Below, piece by piece: positions 10,568 through 21,710 of a DNA stretch of 64,000 nt. This DNA comes from Angiostrongylus vasorum. Taxonomy: Eukaryota > Nematoda > Chromadorea > Rhabditida > Metastrongylidae. Where the stretch lies: assembly GCA_018806985.1 (NCBI GenBank), contig JADANN010000256.1, positions 2,269,501-2,333,500 on the forward strand. Reading direction: 5' to 3'. The notes under the pieces were generated by a model. The model worked only from the letters and a program-made list of their open reading frames with translations, ran no database searches and had not been told where the DNA came from. The position numbers and the translations under genes are program-made. The stretch's first letter is position 1. Every line of letters starts with the position of its first letter.

Positions 10568-10628
<61 letters not shown>
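10385..10628. repeat. AT-rich minisatellite with (TA)n
   Basis: A unit of about 100 bp beginning CCTTTTTTGTCAAATTG is present twice in tandem (about 10399-10497 and 10498-10600). Each ends in TA dinucleotide tracts; the second is about 30 units long. Open frames rich in Tyr/Ile here are artefacts. Confidence 0.85.
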
Positions 10629-10634
<6 letters not shown>

Positions 10635-10639
10635 ACTAT

Positions 10640-10781
10640 GAATGTAGTCACTATCCTCACACAGGAGACTAAAGCACCAACGCGCAAACTTCTTGAGGCT
10701 TTTTGGGTAAGTGCTAAGAACCCTACAGTGAATATCTGGTCCTGTATTTGCGCATCAAATTTTGATGTTGGGTGCTGCAGA
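10640..10781 (+). mobile_element. PLE 3'-end fragment
   Basis: It encodes [17 protein letters not shown] followed by KNPTVN, matching the tail of the GIY-YIG proteins (AQETKTPARKLLEAF in P1). About 140 bp remain. Confidence 0.7.
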
Positions 10782-11025
10782 TCTATATGAGGAACGGATT
10801 GGTAACATATGCCCAATTCAAACCCAAAGAAATGAATGAAAAGATGGAAAATTTCCGGCCGCCCGCTCGAGGTCTTCGATCAAATCTCATAAAAAACGAT
10901 CTATATGAGGAACGGATTGGTTACATATGCCCAATTCACGCTGAAAAAAAATGAATGAAAAGATGGAAAATTTCCGGCCGCCCGCTCGAGTTCGACGTTC
11001 AACAAGACTGCAGGTGATACGTGGA
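10782..11025 (+). repeat. Tandemly duplicated internally deleted RTE fragment
   Basis: GATCTATATGAGGAACGGAT occurs at about 10780 and again at about 10879. Both units run into AAAATTTCCGGCCGCCCGCT. The first part matches the RTE RT sequence encoding MRNGLVSYAPF (copy B, about 42915). The second matches the RTE 3' end (GGAAAATTTACTGGCGTCCG), so a large internal deletion preceded the duplication. Confidence 0.7.
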
Positions 11026-11405
11026 GGTTTATGTGAAAAAAGTGGTTCCACAGTAGATTGCCCAATACCACTCGAAGTCTAAACATTCGCGAGTATACCT
11101 ATTTTCGGCTTTTTGTGGAGTGAAGGGTGTCTAAGTTTTCACTGTGCGCATTGTGAAACGTATAGGTGTTATTAAAGCCGTTTCCGCAACTTCATTGTTA
11201 CACCCATAGAGGTCACTAGTTGCAAGAGTGTTAGTCAAGTTTAGGTGAAATTTACCGATGAGTAGTACAAAGTTGTTTGTGTATCAGCTCTTGTAAATAA
11301 AAATTATGGGAAAGAAAAAATATACAGAGGTCGTGGAAGCTCTCTGTTAAGCATCGCAGATAAATAACACCGTTTTTGTTTCGACAAATATAAGAACGTG
11401 TTCAG

Positions 11406-11524
11406 GCGTCTGTTCAAAGCATGACAAAGAGGTAATAGAAAAACAAAGGCGAGAGATCCAGAAGTTGAAGAAGATTAATACTGAACTGTATGATTTTATG
11501 GCATCAGAATTAACAGAACGTTGA
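11406..11524 (+). CDS. WDR18: WDR18/Ipi3 last exon with C-terminal coiled coil
   Basis: Acceptor AACGTGTTCAG precedes GC-GTC-TGT-TCA. It encodes VCSKHDKEVIEKQRREI then QKLKKINTELYDFMASELTE and a TGA stop. The C-terminus of vertebrate WDR18 is a short coiled coil containing LRKINRDLFDF close to the end. The match LKKINTELYDF at the same place supports the assignment. Phase fits exactly with the exon at 4780-4933. The intron between them is about 6.5 kb and is mostly transposon sequence. No poly(A) signal was verified, although AATAAA-like strings follow within 200 bp. Confidence 0.85.
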
Positions 11525-12590
11525 TATCATCAAAAGTTGAAGTTATTTCTTCTCGTACTATTTAATTTAATATCTTGTTATTTGTGGCGTTTGTTGATTT
11601 GTTGATTTGTTGACTGTTCAAAGTCGTTTTTTCTCACTGATTGGAATAAAGTTAGCAAAACTGTAAGTAAAGGAGTAAGTGGAGTCAGTTGTTAAGAGTG
11701 TAAATAAACAAGGAAATCTCTGTGGTCCTGGTTGGAATTTTAATATCATCTGGATCGCCTGCGATGAGAAAACACATTCGCGATATCCTTTAATTCCATT
11801 GTGTTGGTAGGACACTACAGACGTATTTTGATTTCGTTTCCTTACCATTTCCTATGAATTGATCCAGAAAGCAAACTGAGGCCAAAAGTACCTTCAACGA
11901 ATTCACAATTCCAGAAGTCCGGAGTTTAGGCAATCTTCTTAAGAAAATATGCTGCCTGTTGACAAAATGTGTAAATTGCAGCGGTTATTATTTCGATTAG
12001 TACGGTTTCTTTTGAGCTGAGATATTCGGACATAAATTTTGGAAAGAATTCATATTTCTCAGGTTTCCTAGTACTACGCTGATGACGGTGAATAAACAGT
12101 CTGCATTCTTAGTTGATGCCAAAACAATATCATTCTGAAAGTCCAGCAACGAATTAAAATCCTAACTTATGAGCTTGAGTTTCGTAACTCTACGACTTTT
12201 TTTTGTAAGATGAACAGTGTTGCTCACGGAAGATGGTTGGATTCCACGTAGAACTTTGAACAAGTGGCAAGATCGGTTAAATCGTCCTATTGATATCAAT
12301 GTTGTCAAATTTATGAGTGCGTTCTTCATTTGAAGCGTTGTAATTTCAAAGTTGAGAACAGATCTAGAACCGTATATTATTATGATGTGCCTTAATTGAC
12401 ATGATGAATTGGCACAACCTGTCGCCATATTTGTGAAGAATCATTCTGTAGGTCTCACTGTTAAGATTTTCTAACGTTTTCGTATGTACTATTTGCCATT
12501 GATGTCTCTGGTGATAACTTCTGTAGGACTACCCCATGCTTTTATTCCGAGTGTCAGCATCATGTTCAATGCAGTTTAGATGCAAAGGGA
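11525..12590. other. Intergenic, no recognised feature
   Basis: AT-rich DNA downstream of the WDR18-like stop. Open frames are short, with no motif or splice support. The first about 200 bp presumably hold the 3' UTR. Confidence 0.5.
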
Positions 12591-12599
12591 GGTAAATGG

Positions 12600-12770
12600 T
12601 AGTGCAAACTGTCATTGTTTCGGTTGTAAAGGTTAGACTTGAGTTGTTAGTGGTTCGTAGGTTTGCTCACGATGAAGCTTCTGTTGATACGATACCAACT
12701 CCACCGTCTCCTCTACTGTCGCGCGTTTCGAACAGTTTTTCCTCATAATTGATGCGACGAATGTACAAGA
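12600..12770 (-). mobile_element. Decayed RTE endonuclease fragment
   Basis: On the minus strand the sequence translates to [20 protein letters not shown], matching [20 protein letters not shown] of copy A. Stops follow at once, and the boundaries are uncertain. Confidence 0.55.
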
Positions 12771-13602
12771 AATAATATCCGGAATCGCAGAACTATTTGT
12801 GACGATTCGTCACATATTCTGTTTTCTATGAACATTTTTCCTTAAATTTATTCACATTTTGGCTCTTTTCCTAGCCTCGTTAAGATCTTTGGACTCATCT
12901 GTCCTTCATCGGTACTTTTGGAAAAGATAACCATACTGCTGTCAAGCAAAGTTTGATCCTTATCATCTGTCAGTGCACGTATTGTTTACTAGCAAGCGAC
13001 GGCCTCAATATCCACTGCCAGAACGGCCTTGGTGAAAATGATTCGCTTGAGGTCCCTCAAGGACCTTCGTACAACCGAATAGATTCCTCTATCGGGAAGA
13101 CTCCATTCTTTGTCAACGAATGCCGTCGACATAGCAGTCGGTTCAGACTCGTATTCAAACCAGGAACAATCAATTTGGAATTTTTAAAACCAAGCATCTA
13201 GTTAAGATCACTTTAAAAAGCCTTCTAAGCTTTCCCTTTTGATTTTAACTGCGAAAAAGGTGAACACATACAGATACCAATTAGTTTGACATATCTATTA
13301 TAAATCCCATAAAAAATTTCTGAAATATATAAATCTAAAAAAAAGTTCTTGAATTATTTTATCGAGTGAACAATGGTAACAAGGCGCGAAATATGAGAAA
13401 TAGAAACATGATTGTTGTTGTCTTAAATGGCATTTAACCACATCGTGGAACTTCAACGTGGTCTTCCAGGGAAATCAAAGAGGGCACGGTTTGAAAGTTT
13501 AGCTGTTCAAAAAGCGAGCTGAAAATAAATCACCGTAGGCAGTTGCTTCCCTACGGACTAAACTTATCTGCAAGCAACTAGTCTGCATCCAATGCAAACA
13601 AG

Positions 13603-13791
13603 GTGAGTGCTTATGGAAACAATCTAGACCGACTTCTTTGGCTCTCCAGAGAGCAAGGAACTCGTCCATCGAGTTTCACTAACTCCTTTGGGCTAAACCT
13701 TCACAGTTGCCCAAATCTCGGATTCGACGGGCGCCAACAGAATTGTACGAAAGCATTCGTTCAGAAATTTGACAGAGATTATTTCCTTTAA
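13603..13791 (+). CDS. Cys-containing short frame, unknown
   Basis: A possible exon after CTCTCCAG (about 13651) encodes NLHSCPNLGFDGRQQNCTKA and ends FDRDYFL-stop. The second copy is on the minus strand at 35892-36080 and appears identical. No family is recognised. It may simply be an open stretch; the identical copies say nothing about selection because the duplication is recent. Confidence 0.2.
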   Translation: MSAYGNNLDRLLWLSREQGTRPSSFTNSFGLNLHSCPNLGFDGRQQNCTKAFVQKFDRDYFL

Positions 13792-14129
13792 TGTAGCTAC
13801 AAATCTAGCGACGGAACGAGAATTCACTTCTGAACACAGGTGTTGTGAAAAGAAACGAGTTCAATGACTAGTGCATATTGGCTTCCAGTCAAGGTTGCTG
13901 ACATTAAGTGTCTTACTTTGAAAGTTGCACTTTTTTTTCAACTTTATAGATAGCCATGCCTAGGCGTTCTCCAGCATCTAAGGTTAATTGCGTTGCATGG
14001 AAGATTGAAACGAATCACCTGCACCACCTGCCTTGCCGCTGATCATTCAGTTAGACTAGCGTGCACTAATAAACTTTGTCCATGTTGCTTACGAGAGTAG
14101 TCCACTGTGTTTTGCTCAATTATATCATT

Positions 14130-14230
14130 CTTCTAGGGTCCTTATGGAAAACTCTAACCATTGGGTCAGTGGTTTTCTTGCCAGGGAAAATCTGACCACT
14201 GGGTCATTGGTCTTCCTGCTGGTCAGTGAA
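14130..14230. repeat. Short imperfect tandem repeat
   Basis: ACCATTGGGTCAGTGGTTTTC and, about 40 bp later, ACCACTGGGTCATTGGTCTTC, then another CTGGTCAGTG. It is mirrored in arm 2 near 35460-35540. Confidence 0.5.
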
Positions 14231-14499
14231 CATGACGACAGCTGAAAACGCTGCTCTGTTTTATTTTTACCGACTTGACAGATTTCTTCGATGTTGTTAT
14301 GAACTCAAGGTATCTTGCAGAAAAAGGTTTTTTATGCAAGTGATGAATAATTTTTTTGAGTGAATGAGTTGACACGAGTTTGCTATAAGAAACTTTTATT
14401 CAGATGACCTTTTAACGCATTCGCCTTCTTTAGTTGTCAGCTCAATCATGTAGAAAATTATAGGTCATTTCACCGACGTTTAATTGAAGGCGGTGTTTA

Positions 14500-15308
14500 A
14501 GACGAATAAAAAAAACGTTAACCTACAAATAATCAAGCTTTGTCCTGGAACTGATATCGTCTTCATAGCAACCACCAGTAGCAGACTGGCACGAATGCTG
14601 GTCGATTCCTACGGAGTGAAAGAAAGCACAAGTCCAGAGTTAAGTCTGAACAACACGATAGCACCCATTACATGATTGCTGCTCAACAAAACTTCCAGAG
14701 CAGAAAGAAACGAGCGCGAGTAACAAGCCCATCGATAGCGACCATGACAGAAAACTTACGACTTTGTGCGCACTTCTGCGTAGACATTTGAAATCATTGC
14801 CTTGCTTAGGCAAAATGAAAGTACGGTCATGATTCGCCCTATTCATAAGACTATCCATTTCCGCTCATGCCAAAGAAGTCCATCCGATTTCCAGCGAAAA
14901 ATCGCACATTTTCTTCACGAGCACCTCGAGCGAAAATTGTATTCCTTCCACGTTCCTCGAGTTAGCAAGATTCATTGTGAAACATTGGCAATGCAAAGAG
15001 GGTGCTGCAGCAGAGAGTCTCTCGAGCAATACGATGTTGGACGAGACCAGAGTTGATATATTTTGTGAGCGATTATAATGACGTTAAATTGGTTCGTTTA
15101 ATCGATCTTACTGTGCCCATTATTGCTCCAATCAATTCATTTATTGTCTACAAGGACATCATCACTGCTATATTGTTTTCTATACTCGGATCAATTCGCT
15201 TTTGAGTGTTTCAGGAAAAAGAAGAAGACGAAGCTGATAAGGACATGCGAGAAGGTTCAAGAATATACTGGTAGCATCGATGATTTCGCTGCGGATCTCA
15301 TCGACTGA
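14500..15308 (+). pseudogene. Unknown gene remnant in arm 1, with a paralogue at 60.1-61.4 kb
   Basis: Three peptide blocks recur in the diverged minus-strand copy at 60140-61440. The first is GTDIVFIATTSS (14550) against ATDIVFMAAANS. The second is ELARFIVKHWQCK (about 14958) against EFAKLIVKLWQCK. The third is a C-terminal exon after GTGTTTCAG (15215-15308) containing LIRTCEKVQEYTGSIDDF and ending at TGA, against VLRTYEKVQEYTRSTDDF. Conservation at the protein level shows this was a real gene, but stops lie between the blocks and I do not recognise the family. The second copy is at 34374-35180 on the minus strand. Confidence 0.5.
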
Positions 15309-15619
15309 CTGGATGATTTCCATCACTCATTCAGTTTGTTCGGTCGTATCGCCTCTTTGTGAAGCGAACTTCTCATTCGCACTGCCCCTCTTCGATTTGT
15401 ATGCCCATTTTTCCCCCCCATTAATTTCATTTTTACGAAGCACTTTAGAAAACATGCTTAATAATACCATTCGTAATCTTACATTGTTGTGATTTTTTGT
15501 GGCCTTCCTCCAATAAAAAAAAGACAACTGTTGGCATTTTTCAAACCGACCGCCATTTATTCTCGGTAGTAATGATCAATACCTCCTTGCGTTTTTAAGC
15601 TAACACTAGGTTGACAGAG

Positions 15620-15870
15620 ACGCTTATTCGGCTAAGCAGCTAACGTTTCGACGTCTTCGTCTTCATCATACCTGGTAATCCGAGCTATTGGCCTACGGAC
15701 GAACGACTGTAGTATTTCCTTCAGAGTAATGTGGTGCACAGCACATTTTCCATCCGCACCGTTCTCGTGATGGGCGCGTGTAACGCAGTGATTAGAGTTG
15801 CCATGTGAAACACACAATTCTGGTCGTTCGTTCTATCCCTTGCTCCGGACTATGCAAGCCTTCGATCGCT
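15620..15870 (-). repeat. Repeat with hammerhead-like core and tRNA-like segment (arm 1)
   Basis: On the minus strand ATGATGAAGACGAAGACGTC is followed by GAAACGTTAGC (15636-15675), a decayed hammerhead-type core with helix II GACG/CGTC. Beside it, TGTAACGCAGTGATTAGAG and CGTTCGTTC at 15778-15830 resemble Pol III A and B boxes on the + strand. The arm 2 copy is at 33812-34062. A related repeat is at 63190-63440. An open frame crossing it (15632-15817, minus) is not considered a gene. Confidence 0.5.
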
Positions 15871-15961
15871 CCGGGCTGAGCAAATTAGTATTAGACTTGT
15901 CTGAGAGGAGAAAAATACTGGTTAGTTACGTCAGCAGTATACTCAGTCTCAACTAGAGTTC

Positions 15962-16225
15962 TTAATGGATTAAAGGCACTTCACAGCTCTTAGGATTTAG
16001 CAACGCCAAACTCTTTAATCTTTTATCCCCTACTTTCCTCATTCTCACGAAAAAAGTTGAATATTGCTTAACATAATCATGTGAAGTGACATCCACGCTG
16101 TAAAATGATACACAGTAATTATCAAGATTCTTATAACTTGAAGTTAAGTGTGTTAAATGTTGTAGTGGGAAGAAACGGCCTAGTTTTTCACTAAGACTTG
16201 TGGCACTGGAAGGAGTGCTTCCCAA
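15962..16225 (-). CDS. Unknown small frame with hydrophobic start
   Basis: Eighty-seven codons are open. In the same frame upstream lies IAVLFLLGSTPSSATS, which resembles the end of a signal peptide whose Met could be in an earlier exon. The rest (DYVKQYSTFFVRMRKVGDK) has no recognised family. The other copy is at 33458-33721 on the + strand. Low confidence; it may be an open stretch only. Confidence 0.25.
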   Translation of the reverse strand: MGSTPSSATSLSEKLGRFFPLQHLTHLTSSYKNLDNYCVSFYSVDVTSHDYVKQYSTFFVRMRKVGDKRLKSLALLNPKSCEVPLIH

Positions 16226-16229
16226 AAGA

Positions 16230-17640
16230 AAAAGTACTGCAATAGTATGTCACAACATTCTCAAACAAAGTTACAAGTACTATTGGATGGGAAATGCCAC
16301 TGTAAATACTTATTACGTTAAGCACCCATCCTTAGTGGCTTTGGAATAAAATGCCAGAATAGAAAAGGAAAACCGTACTAGATAATCTTATATATTCTAA
16401 ATAATACATATACTTTTAATAACAGCGGAATTACATGGCAGTTACGAAACGCAACGTACAACCAGCGAATATTCAGTTAGACCCAGCTGACTTCCAGAAT
16501 CCTACCATTTACTAATTTTATCTTTTCGTACAAATGAGTTTATCCTGCAAAACCGAATTATTGCACTGTGAATGTCACAACTATTTGTTTGCAAAGTATT
16601 GGCTTCGATAGGTCGTGATTATCCTGGAGCACAGCGTGATTAGTCGACAAGAGAAATATTAGAATCTATAGGTTTTCATCAGTAAGATGCAACATTCACC
16701 ATTGAATTTTGGGACAATGGAAATGCAAAATCATTCAGCGATATTTTCTAGTAACCACCTGACTGCTGATGTTTTCCATCGAAACTAGTCGCCGCGGTGC
16801 TTGAAAAGTGCTCAGTGAAAGAGAGGTCTATTGACTACGGTGAGTAGACCGGAGTTCCCTAACTCAATTCGTTCCACATCTTCAGCGCTACATCATGCAT
16901 TGCACTACACCTGTACAAAATAAACATCTTGTTTTATTCACGAGCTTGTAAGTTTTTCGACTACCGTCATCACCATCTTCAGAATCGTAAAGATTTTAAG
17001 GAGTGAGTGCAAGCATCATTTCTTGTCGTGTGAGGACTCGAGGGTTTCTATTACGTGACTTCATCTCCTGCGAGCAAAAAATGCGACTATAACTTTGAGA
17101 GTTTTTGGGAACACCCTGTCGGCTTTACAGATGAGCTGGAAGTTGTGGGTTGTAGGAATGGATTGACTTCCAATCATAGGTCTCACGACGACTGACGGAT
17201 CACTTTTTTTTGCATGGAACGAAGAATGTTCAGAATAAATTTTATAACGTTTACCTTATCATTCCTTGTATATTTAGTGTAGGACCCATTTTTTCGTTCT
17301 TTTTCACTTTTTTAAATGTTCTTAAAATGAAGAGCGATTATTTACAGGTTGGTATCCAGTTCTTTTGCAATCGTTGAAGTAGTTCTTAGACGGTGACCTT
17401 CTATAATCAGACCTCGCACAAGCGTATAGTTAATTTCTACAAAAAAGTGCTTTGTTGTACAGAAAGAATGTGTCCACAAGAATGCCAAATTGAAGTGAAT
17501 GATTACTTCGTTGTGTTAGTGACAGAACATCAGGTTGCAACGGAATGTCCTGGACATATTTGACGAAACAATTAGTTTCTTAAAGTGCACCACAACATAG
17601 GTTTTAAGAACGATCTTTGAGATGTTAGTATTAGCATTAG
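16230..17640. other. No recognised feature (arm 1)
   Basis: AT-rich DNA with no open frame of interest or known repeat. It is mirrored at about 32040-33450 in arm 2. Confidence 0.5.
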
Positions 17641-17835
17641 TAATTAGTAGCAGTTCTGGACAAATTCCAAAGATCCAGAAATGAACCGCAATGTGGACTG
17701 TCAGGTTAGCACGCATGACCTCGTGCCATACCTCAACCTGATTTTTTTTACGTAATAATGCTCGCCCACGTAAGAATACGTGCAGCTTGTCCTCAAAAGT
17801 GACTTACGAAGGCTTAGAAAGAACAAAACAGTGAG
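17640..17835 (+). repeat. PLE-tail-like repeat shared with 46740-46940
   Basis: Its reverse complement (31846-32045) shares with 46740-46940 the strings CACTGTTTTGTTCTTT, GTAAGTC, ATTCTTACxTGGGCGAG and GCGGTTCATTTxTGGATC. The last part resembles the reversed 3' end of PLE coding sequence (CGGTTCATCTTTGGATTTTT in the 54-57 kb element). It is probably a PLE-derived solo repeat. Confidence 0.45.
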
Positions 17836-17839
17836 TGTT

Positions 17840-18490
17840 AAAAAGAACCCGTTTTATGCGCATAGAAAATTTACGTGTTATGTCTTGTCTGCTGAGGTGG
17901 TGAAAGTGCTTGGTTGAGTGGATTGCGTGTCAATTTGCCCTTTCTAAAGTCCGAAGTAGCGAACATGCAGAAATGTCAGCCCCCTGTGTGTTGTTAAACG
18001 ATTTAACGACAATCTCGTGTTTGCTCATCGAGAAAGACAGTAAATTACCAAGGTCATATATATTTCTTTATTCACGGCCAGATTACATGCCAGTGACTAT
18101 CGCATAGAATGAAGTACTTAGTGAAATAATTCTTCGAAGTCAACCCAATTGGCTACACAACTCCAACTCTATGTTTGTCAATGATTACTTCGTTAGTACA
18201 GTGTCACAACGCCATTCTGCTGCTAAATGTGTTCTTCTTTACTACTGAATGAATTAGTTCCTTAAGGTGCATCATATCATTAGGAGTGCTCAACGTTTGT
18301 TCAACAAGAACATCGGGAACTAAGAGTGCTCTTAGGAGCGATCTTCGAGATGTGAATATTTACCAAGTTTGGAAAGGTTTTTATTGCCTCTCACCAATTA
18401 AGGCCACTGAATTCACCAGCGCTTTTCTTTTGGATAATCTAGCAGGTGAGAAATTGGTTAAATTTGATGCACATTGTTGAGCCTCCACTT
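17840..18490. other. No recognised feature (arm 1)
   Basis: Short open frames (17910-18107, 18286-18480) have identical counterparts in arm 2 but no motif or splice support. I see nothing functional. Confidence 0.4.
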
Positions 18491-18491
18491 T

Positions 18492-19480
18492 ATTAGGTTG
18501 TTCAGAAATAAATGAGCATTTTTTAACCATATTATTTAAAATATCACAACTGGCTTCAAGGAAAATTTATTATTCAAAATAATCAACGAAAGAGAAGTTT
18601 ACTTATTCCAGTTGCATAAAATTCTGGAGTTCTGGAAGCGGTGAAATCATCGAAGGCCTTTTATGCGTCATCGTGGTTGGTGAAGCATTTCGCAGCGCAG
18701 GAAGTTGTCAAGCTGCTTGAAGAAGTGATAGCCGGTAGGTAAGAGGTCTGGTAAATATGGCGGATTAGGCAAAGTTTCGTGGCCCAACTGGTTCAACTTC
18801 TACAGCGTTGGTTACGCAACGTGACGCCGGGCGTTGTCGTGGAGAAGGATCAGCCCCCCTTCTATTAACTAATGCCGGTCGTTTCTGTTCTAGTTTACGG
18901 TGCATTTCGTCGAGGTTGCAGACCACTAAACAGTCACCGTAACCTTTTTTGGTGCGATTTCGGCTTTCGGAAGCACTGTGGAGCCTGGTCGCAATCCAAC
19001 CATTGAGCTGAACGTTGCCGGTTGTCTTACAGAATCTACTCCTCGTCGGACTTCACAGTTCAATCAAGAAAAGGGTCGTTTTTGTTGCGCAGAATAAGAG
19101 CAGACGACGCTTCAAAACGTTGATCTTTGTGATTATCGTTTAATTCGTGCGGCACCTATTTGTCGAGTTTTTTTGTCTTTGCTATGCGATTCAAGTGAGT
19201 GGTAATTGTTCTTGTAGTTACGCTAAGTTGTTCTGCAAGCTCTCGAGCAGTTGATCGTGCGTTTGCCTCCACTAGTGCCTTGAATTCGTCGTCGTCAAGT
19301 TCACTGGGACATCCGCGAGCGACCTTCCTTATCTTCGAGGTCGAAATCAGCAGATCGGAATTTCCAAAACCATCTTCACAGTGCACATTTGTCAACATTA
19401 CCTTTACCCCAAACTTGATGGTATACCGAGTTCCTGTCGCGGCACTATGTCCACTCTTCCATTCGTACAAAAAGAGGATA
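18492..19480 (-). mobile_element. Mariner transposon remnant (arm 1)
   Basis: The transposase helix-turn-helix region reads TARELAEQLSVTTRTITTHL then RIAKTKKLDK (19156-19330), the usual mariner segment before WVPHEL. Upstream in another frame is WFWKFRSADFDLEDKEGRS, and downstream pieces of the catalytic domain include a DYHFF-like region and PEFYATGISKLL. A terminal repeat TTAGGTTGTTCAGAAATAAA is at 18492-18522. Multiple stops and at least one frameshift make it inactive. The outer end on the N-terminal side was not found. Confidence 0.85.
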
Positions 19481-19884
19481 CAAATGCTACGTTAATTCAC
19501 ACTAAAGTTAAGGCCTGTAAGAAATTTAAAATAAAGTCGTGAGAAGAACCAATACTAGAATTGAAAGAGAATACCATGTGCTTCAAAAAATATAAAACAT
19601 ACATAACGAGTACGATTTTCATTTAAAAAGACACACAGAAAATTAAATAAAATTGGACATTTCATATGTACCAAGCTAATATCAAACCGTCGCTACGCTT
19701 GTGTAAGTCAACGGACAAATATTCGTGCCAGTAAATAGCTTTAAGAAAGATCGTTGAAATCACTGTGCAACGGAAATGCATATCGTCTGAACAAATCCAC
19801 CTGGTTCCCCCAAAAGACAGCGAACGCGCCGAACACTTTGTTCACTACACAGACGGTCACATCACATCCGGTAACAAGTTATCA

Positions 19885-20163
19885 TTAACTATTTAGATCT
19901 CTAACGATTCGCTTGAAATTCCCAAGCACAGTGTCAAAGCATTCCATGTGCAATTTAGATAACATAGACTTGTCCGAGCCACAAAATTTCGGAAAGGGAC
20001 AAGCGCCATGCAAATTTACGGCGAAGATCGAAATGCCGGTCTCTTTCAATCCACTTCTAAAATTTACCATAGCGTCACACAGATTATATAGTACGTCTGC
20101 CAAGAATGCCATTACTGCCACGATCGTCCAGGTCTCTGAGATAACGTGAACGTATTCATTCAT
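19885..20163 (-). CDS. 92-codon frame with one hydrophobic segment, unknown
   Basis: A true ATG at 20163 opens MNEYVHVISETWTIVAVMAF then LADVLYNLCDAM, a possible transmembrane segment with the LAD pattern common in TM2 of 7TM receptors. A soluble tail with several Cys ends at 19885. In the other two copies (29519 and 39137, + strand) the frame is lost after PFPKF by an extra T. It could be a fragment of a third receptor gene or a small membrane protein. The family is not certain. Confidence 0.35.
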   Translation of the reverse strand: MNEYVHVISETWTIVAVMAFLADVLYNLCDAMVNFRSGLKETGISIFAVNLHGACPFPKFCGSDKSMLSKLHMECFDTVLGNFKRIVRDLNS

Positions 20164-20410
20164 ATTCCCTCGTTTGTTTGGTTAACTGTGTGTCCATACA
20201 TTCAACAACAACTTCACCGTAGTCCACTGTGATATTAATTTGTGACCACTTCTTTCCTCTCTGCGCTTCTATTGCTGTTCTTCAGTTCTGTCCCACATTG
20301 TTACATGGCTACAGCATTTATATCATTCCTGCCCTTTTTTCCTCCACCATCCCCGGATTTCTTATCGAATGCAGCCTTTCTAACATTTTCATCGTCAGGA
20401 ATGTACTTAC

Positions 20411-20470
20411 ATGGTCGTCATAATTTTCAATAGTGTAGTTATGCACATATTTACTTGAGAAAATGTTTCC
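20411..20470 (-). CDS. Exon-like segment NIFSSKYVHNYTIENY (arm 1)
   Basis: A 60-bp, phase-0 segment is bounded by TTTTCAACAG and CAT|GTAAGTAC, both excellent. The peptide resembles NIFSNQCFRTAYPSVHS just upstream of the receptor TM1 at 24918, so it may be the extracellular N-terminus of another receptor gene. Copies are at 29212-29271 and 38830-38889. Confidence 0.45.
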
Positions 20471-20655
20471 CTGTTGAAAAAGGACACATATAATATTTAT
20501 TGAAGCCCGTTTACTATTTGATTTATTGCTTTGCTTTGCTGTTTTTGAGAGATTAAGTATACACCAGATAATGGAAGGATACATTTTTAAACGATTATCA
20601 AATCATTTAACGCGATTTGAATTATTAAGATTTTTTTCCTAAGCACTTTAGGATT

Positions 20656-20928
20656 CTAAGCTTGAAGGGGGGACAGTGATAGGGGTGGGAAATTACAGGA
20701 AACACTGCGAAACTTGCACACTTGCGTACTGGAAAAGAGCGTTCTGATCATAAGACGCACGTTATCCTGAAAAGCGATCATCAGACAAGGATACGTCATA
20801 GTGTTCAGCGATGACAAGAAAGTCGTCAGGTGGAACGAAATCGTAGCGCCTTTCAGCAACTTCGGCAGAAAGTAGTAGCACGTGCTGCCAATGAATTGCG
20901 CAATGCAAGTGAGCAGGAAATTTGCCAC
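20656..20928 (-). CDS. 7TM receptor-like TM6-TM7 exon (arm 1)
   Basis: Acceptor CGGTTTCAG precedes VANFLLTCIAQFIGSTCYYF, a hydrophobic helix. KLLKGATISFHLTTFLSSLN, TMTYPCLMIAF and QDNVRLMIRTLF follow. The second helix ends with a TYP...N.R arrangement similar to TM7 and the start of the C-terminal tail of nematode chemoreceptors. The frame is intact here and in the copy at 38370-38642, but shifted by extra bases in arm 2 (28751 onward). It is the last part of a receptor gene whose TM1-TM4 exons are not present in the arm. Confidence 0.55.
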   Translation of the reverse strand: MANFLLTCIAQFIGSTCYYFLPKLLKGATISFHLTTFLSSLNTMTYPCLMIAFQDNVRLMIRTLFSSTQVCKFRSVSCNFPPLSLSPLQA

Positions 20929-21710
20929 CTGAAACCGTTTAATTTTCGATCTGAACACATCTTACTTGTAATTAGTGAAAGAATAATTTGAGGAAGCACA
21001 CAGTTTTCCGCTTGCTTCAAACGATTTCGCATTGGATAGCATTCCTACGACAATCTCATCTTGAATGGCTAATGTGCCAACGAATTCATGGCCAACTGTT
21101 GAAAATATGGGTTTAACACCTTGGTTTATTGAATTAATTAAGATCTTATGAATCACAGAGCACAACCCCTCTGGGAAGGTACAAACTGCATGGTAAGAAG
21201 TTATAGCGAATCCTTGGAGGAATCTGCGCCTTTGTGTTCAGCTTCAACGGTTTTCCCGTCATCGTGAATGGGGTGGGTGGTTTATAGCTGCGGCTGCGAT
21301 ACATACTAGATATTCATCATCCCAGTAAAGGTCACTGGTGGGAGTTCCAGATGGAAGGATTACTAAGTTATCATCTTTGCAAGGCAATCTAACAATGCCT
21401 AACTTCTTCATAGCTCAGTTTATAAAAGCAGATTCATCAGGAAATAGTGGGGGAACGGTGCAACTGCATGTCATTCTGTTCACTTCCCGACGAAGAAGAT
21501 ATTTCTACGAGATTCTATTAATAATACGAGTTACAGGAGTTTTTGCGAGTTGAAAACACGTAGCGGAGGAGAGGAATGATGCTCAGTAAATAAAGAAATG
21601 GTGGAGAAGACTTGACTTAGACAACAACTGCAAGAAATGATAAAAAGAAATATCTAAAGTCTTTATGTGGGCACTGGCAGTTAACAGAAAATTTGAGACA
21701 AGGAACTCAC

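Noticed and set aside
10375..10816. Overlapping open frames rich in Tyr and Ile
   Set aside because: They are translations of (TA)n and its flanks; all frames on both strands are open for the same reason.
20229..20433. Hydrophobic small open frames on the + strand
   Set aside because: They are antisense to receptor-like sequence; hydrophobicity follows from the complementary codon content. Repeated copies are due to duplication.
21338..21553. 71-codon open frame, present three times
   Set aside because: It is antisense to the receptor region and its identity in all copies only reflects the recent duplication. No motif or splice support.
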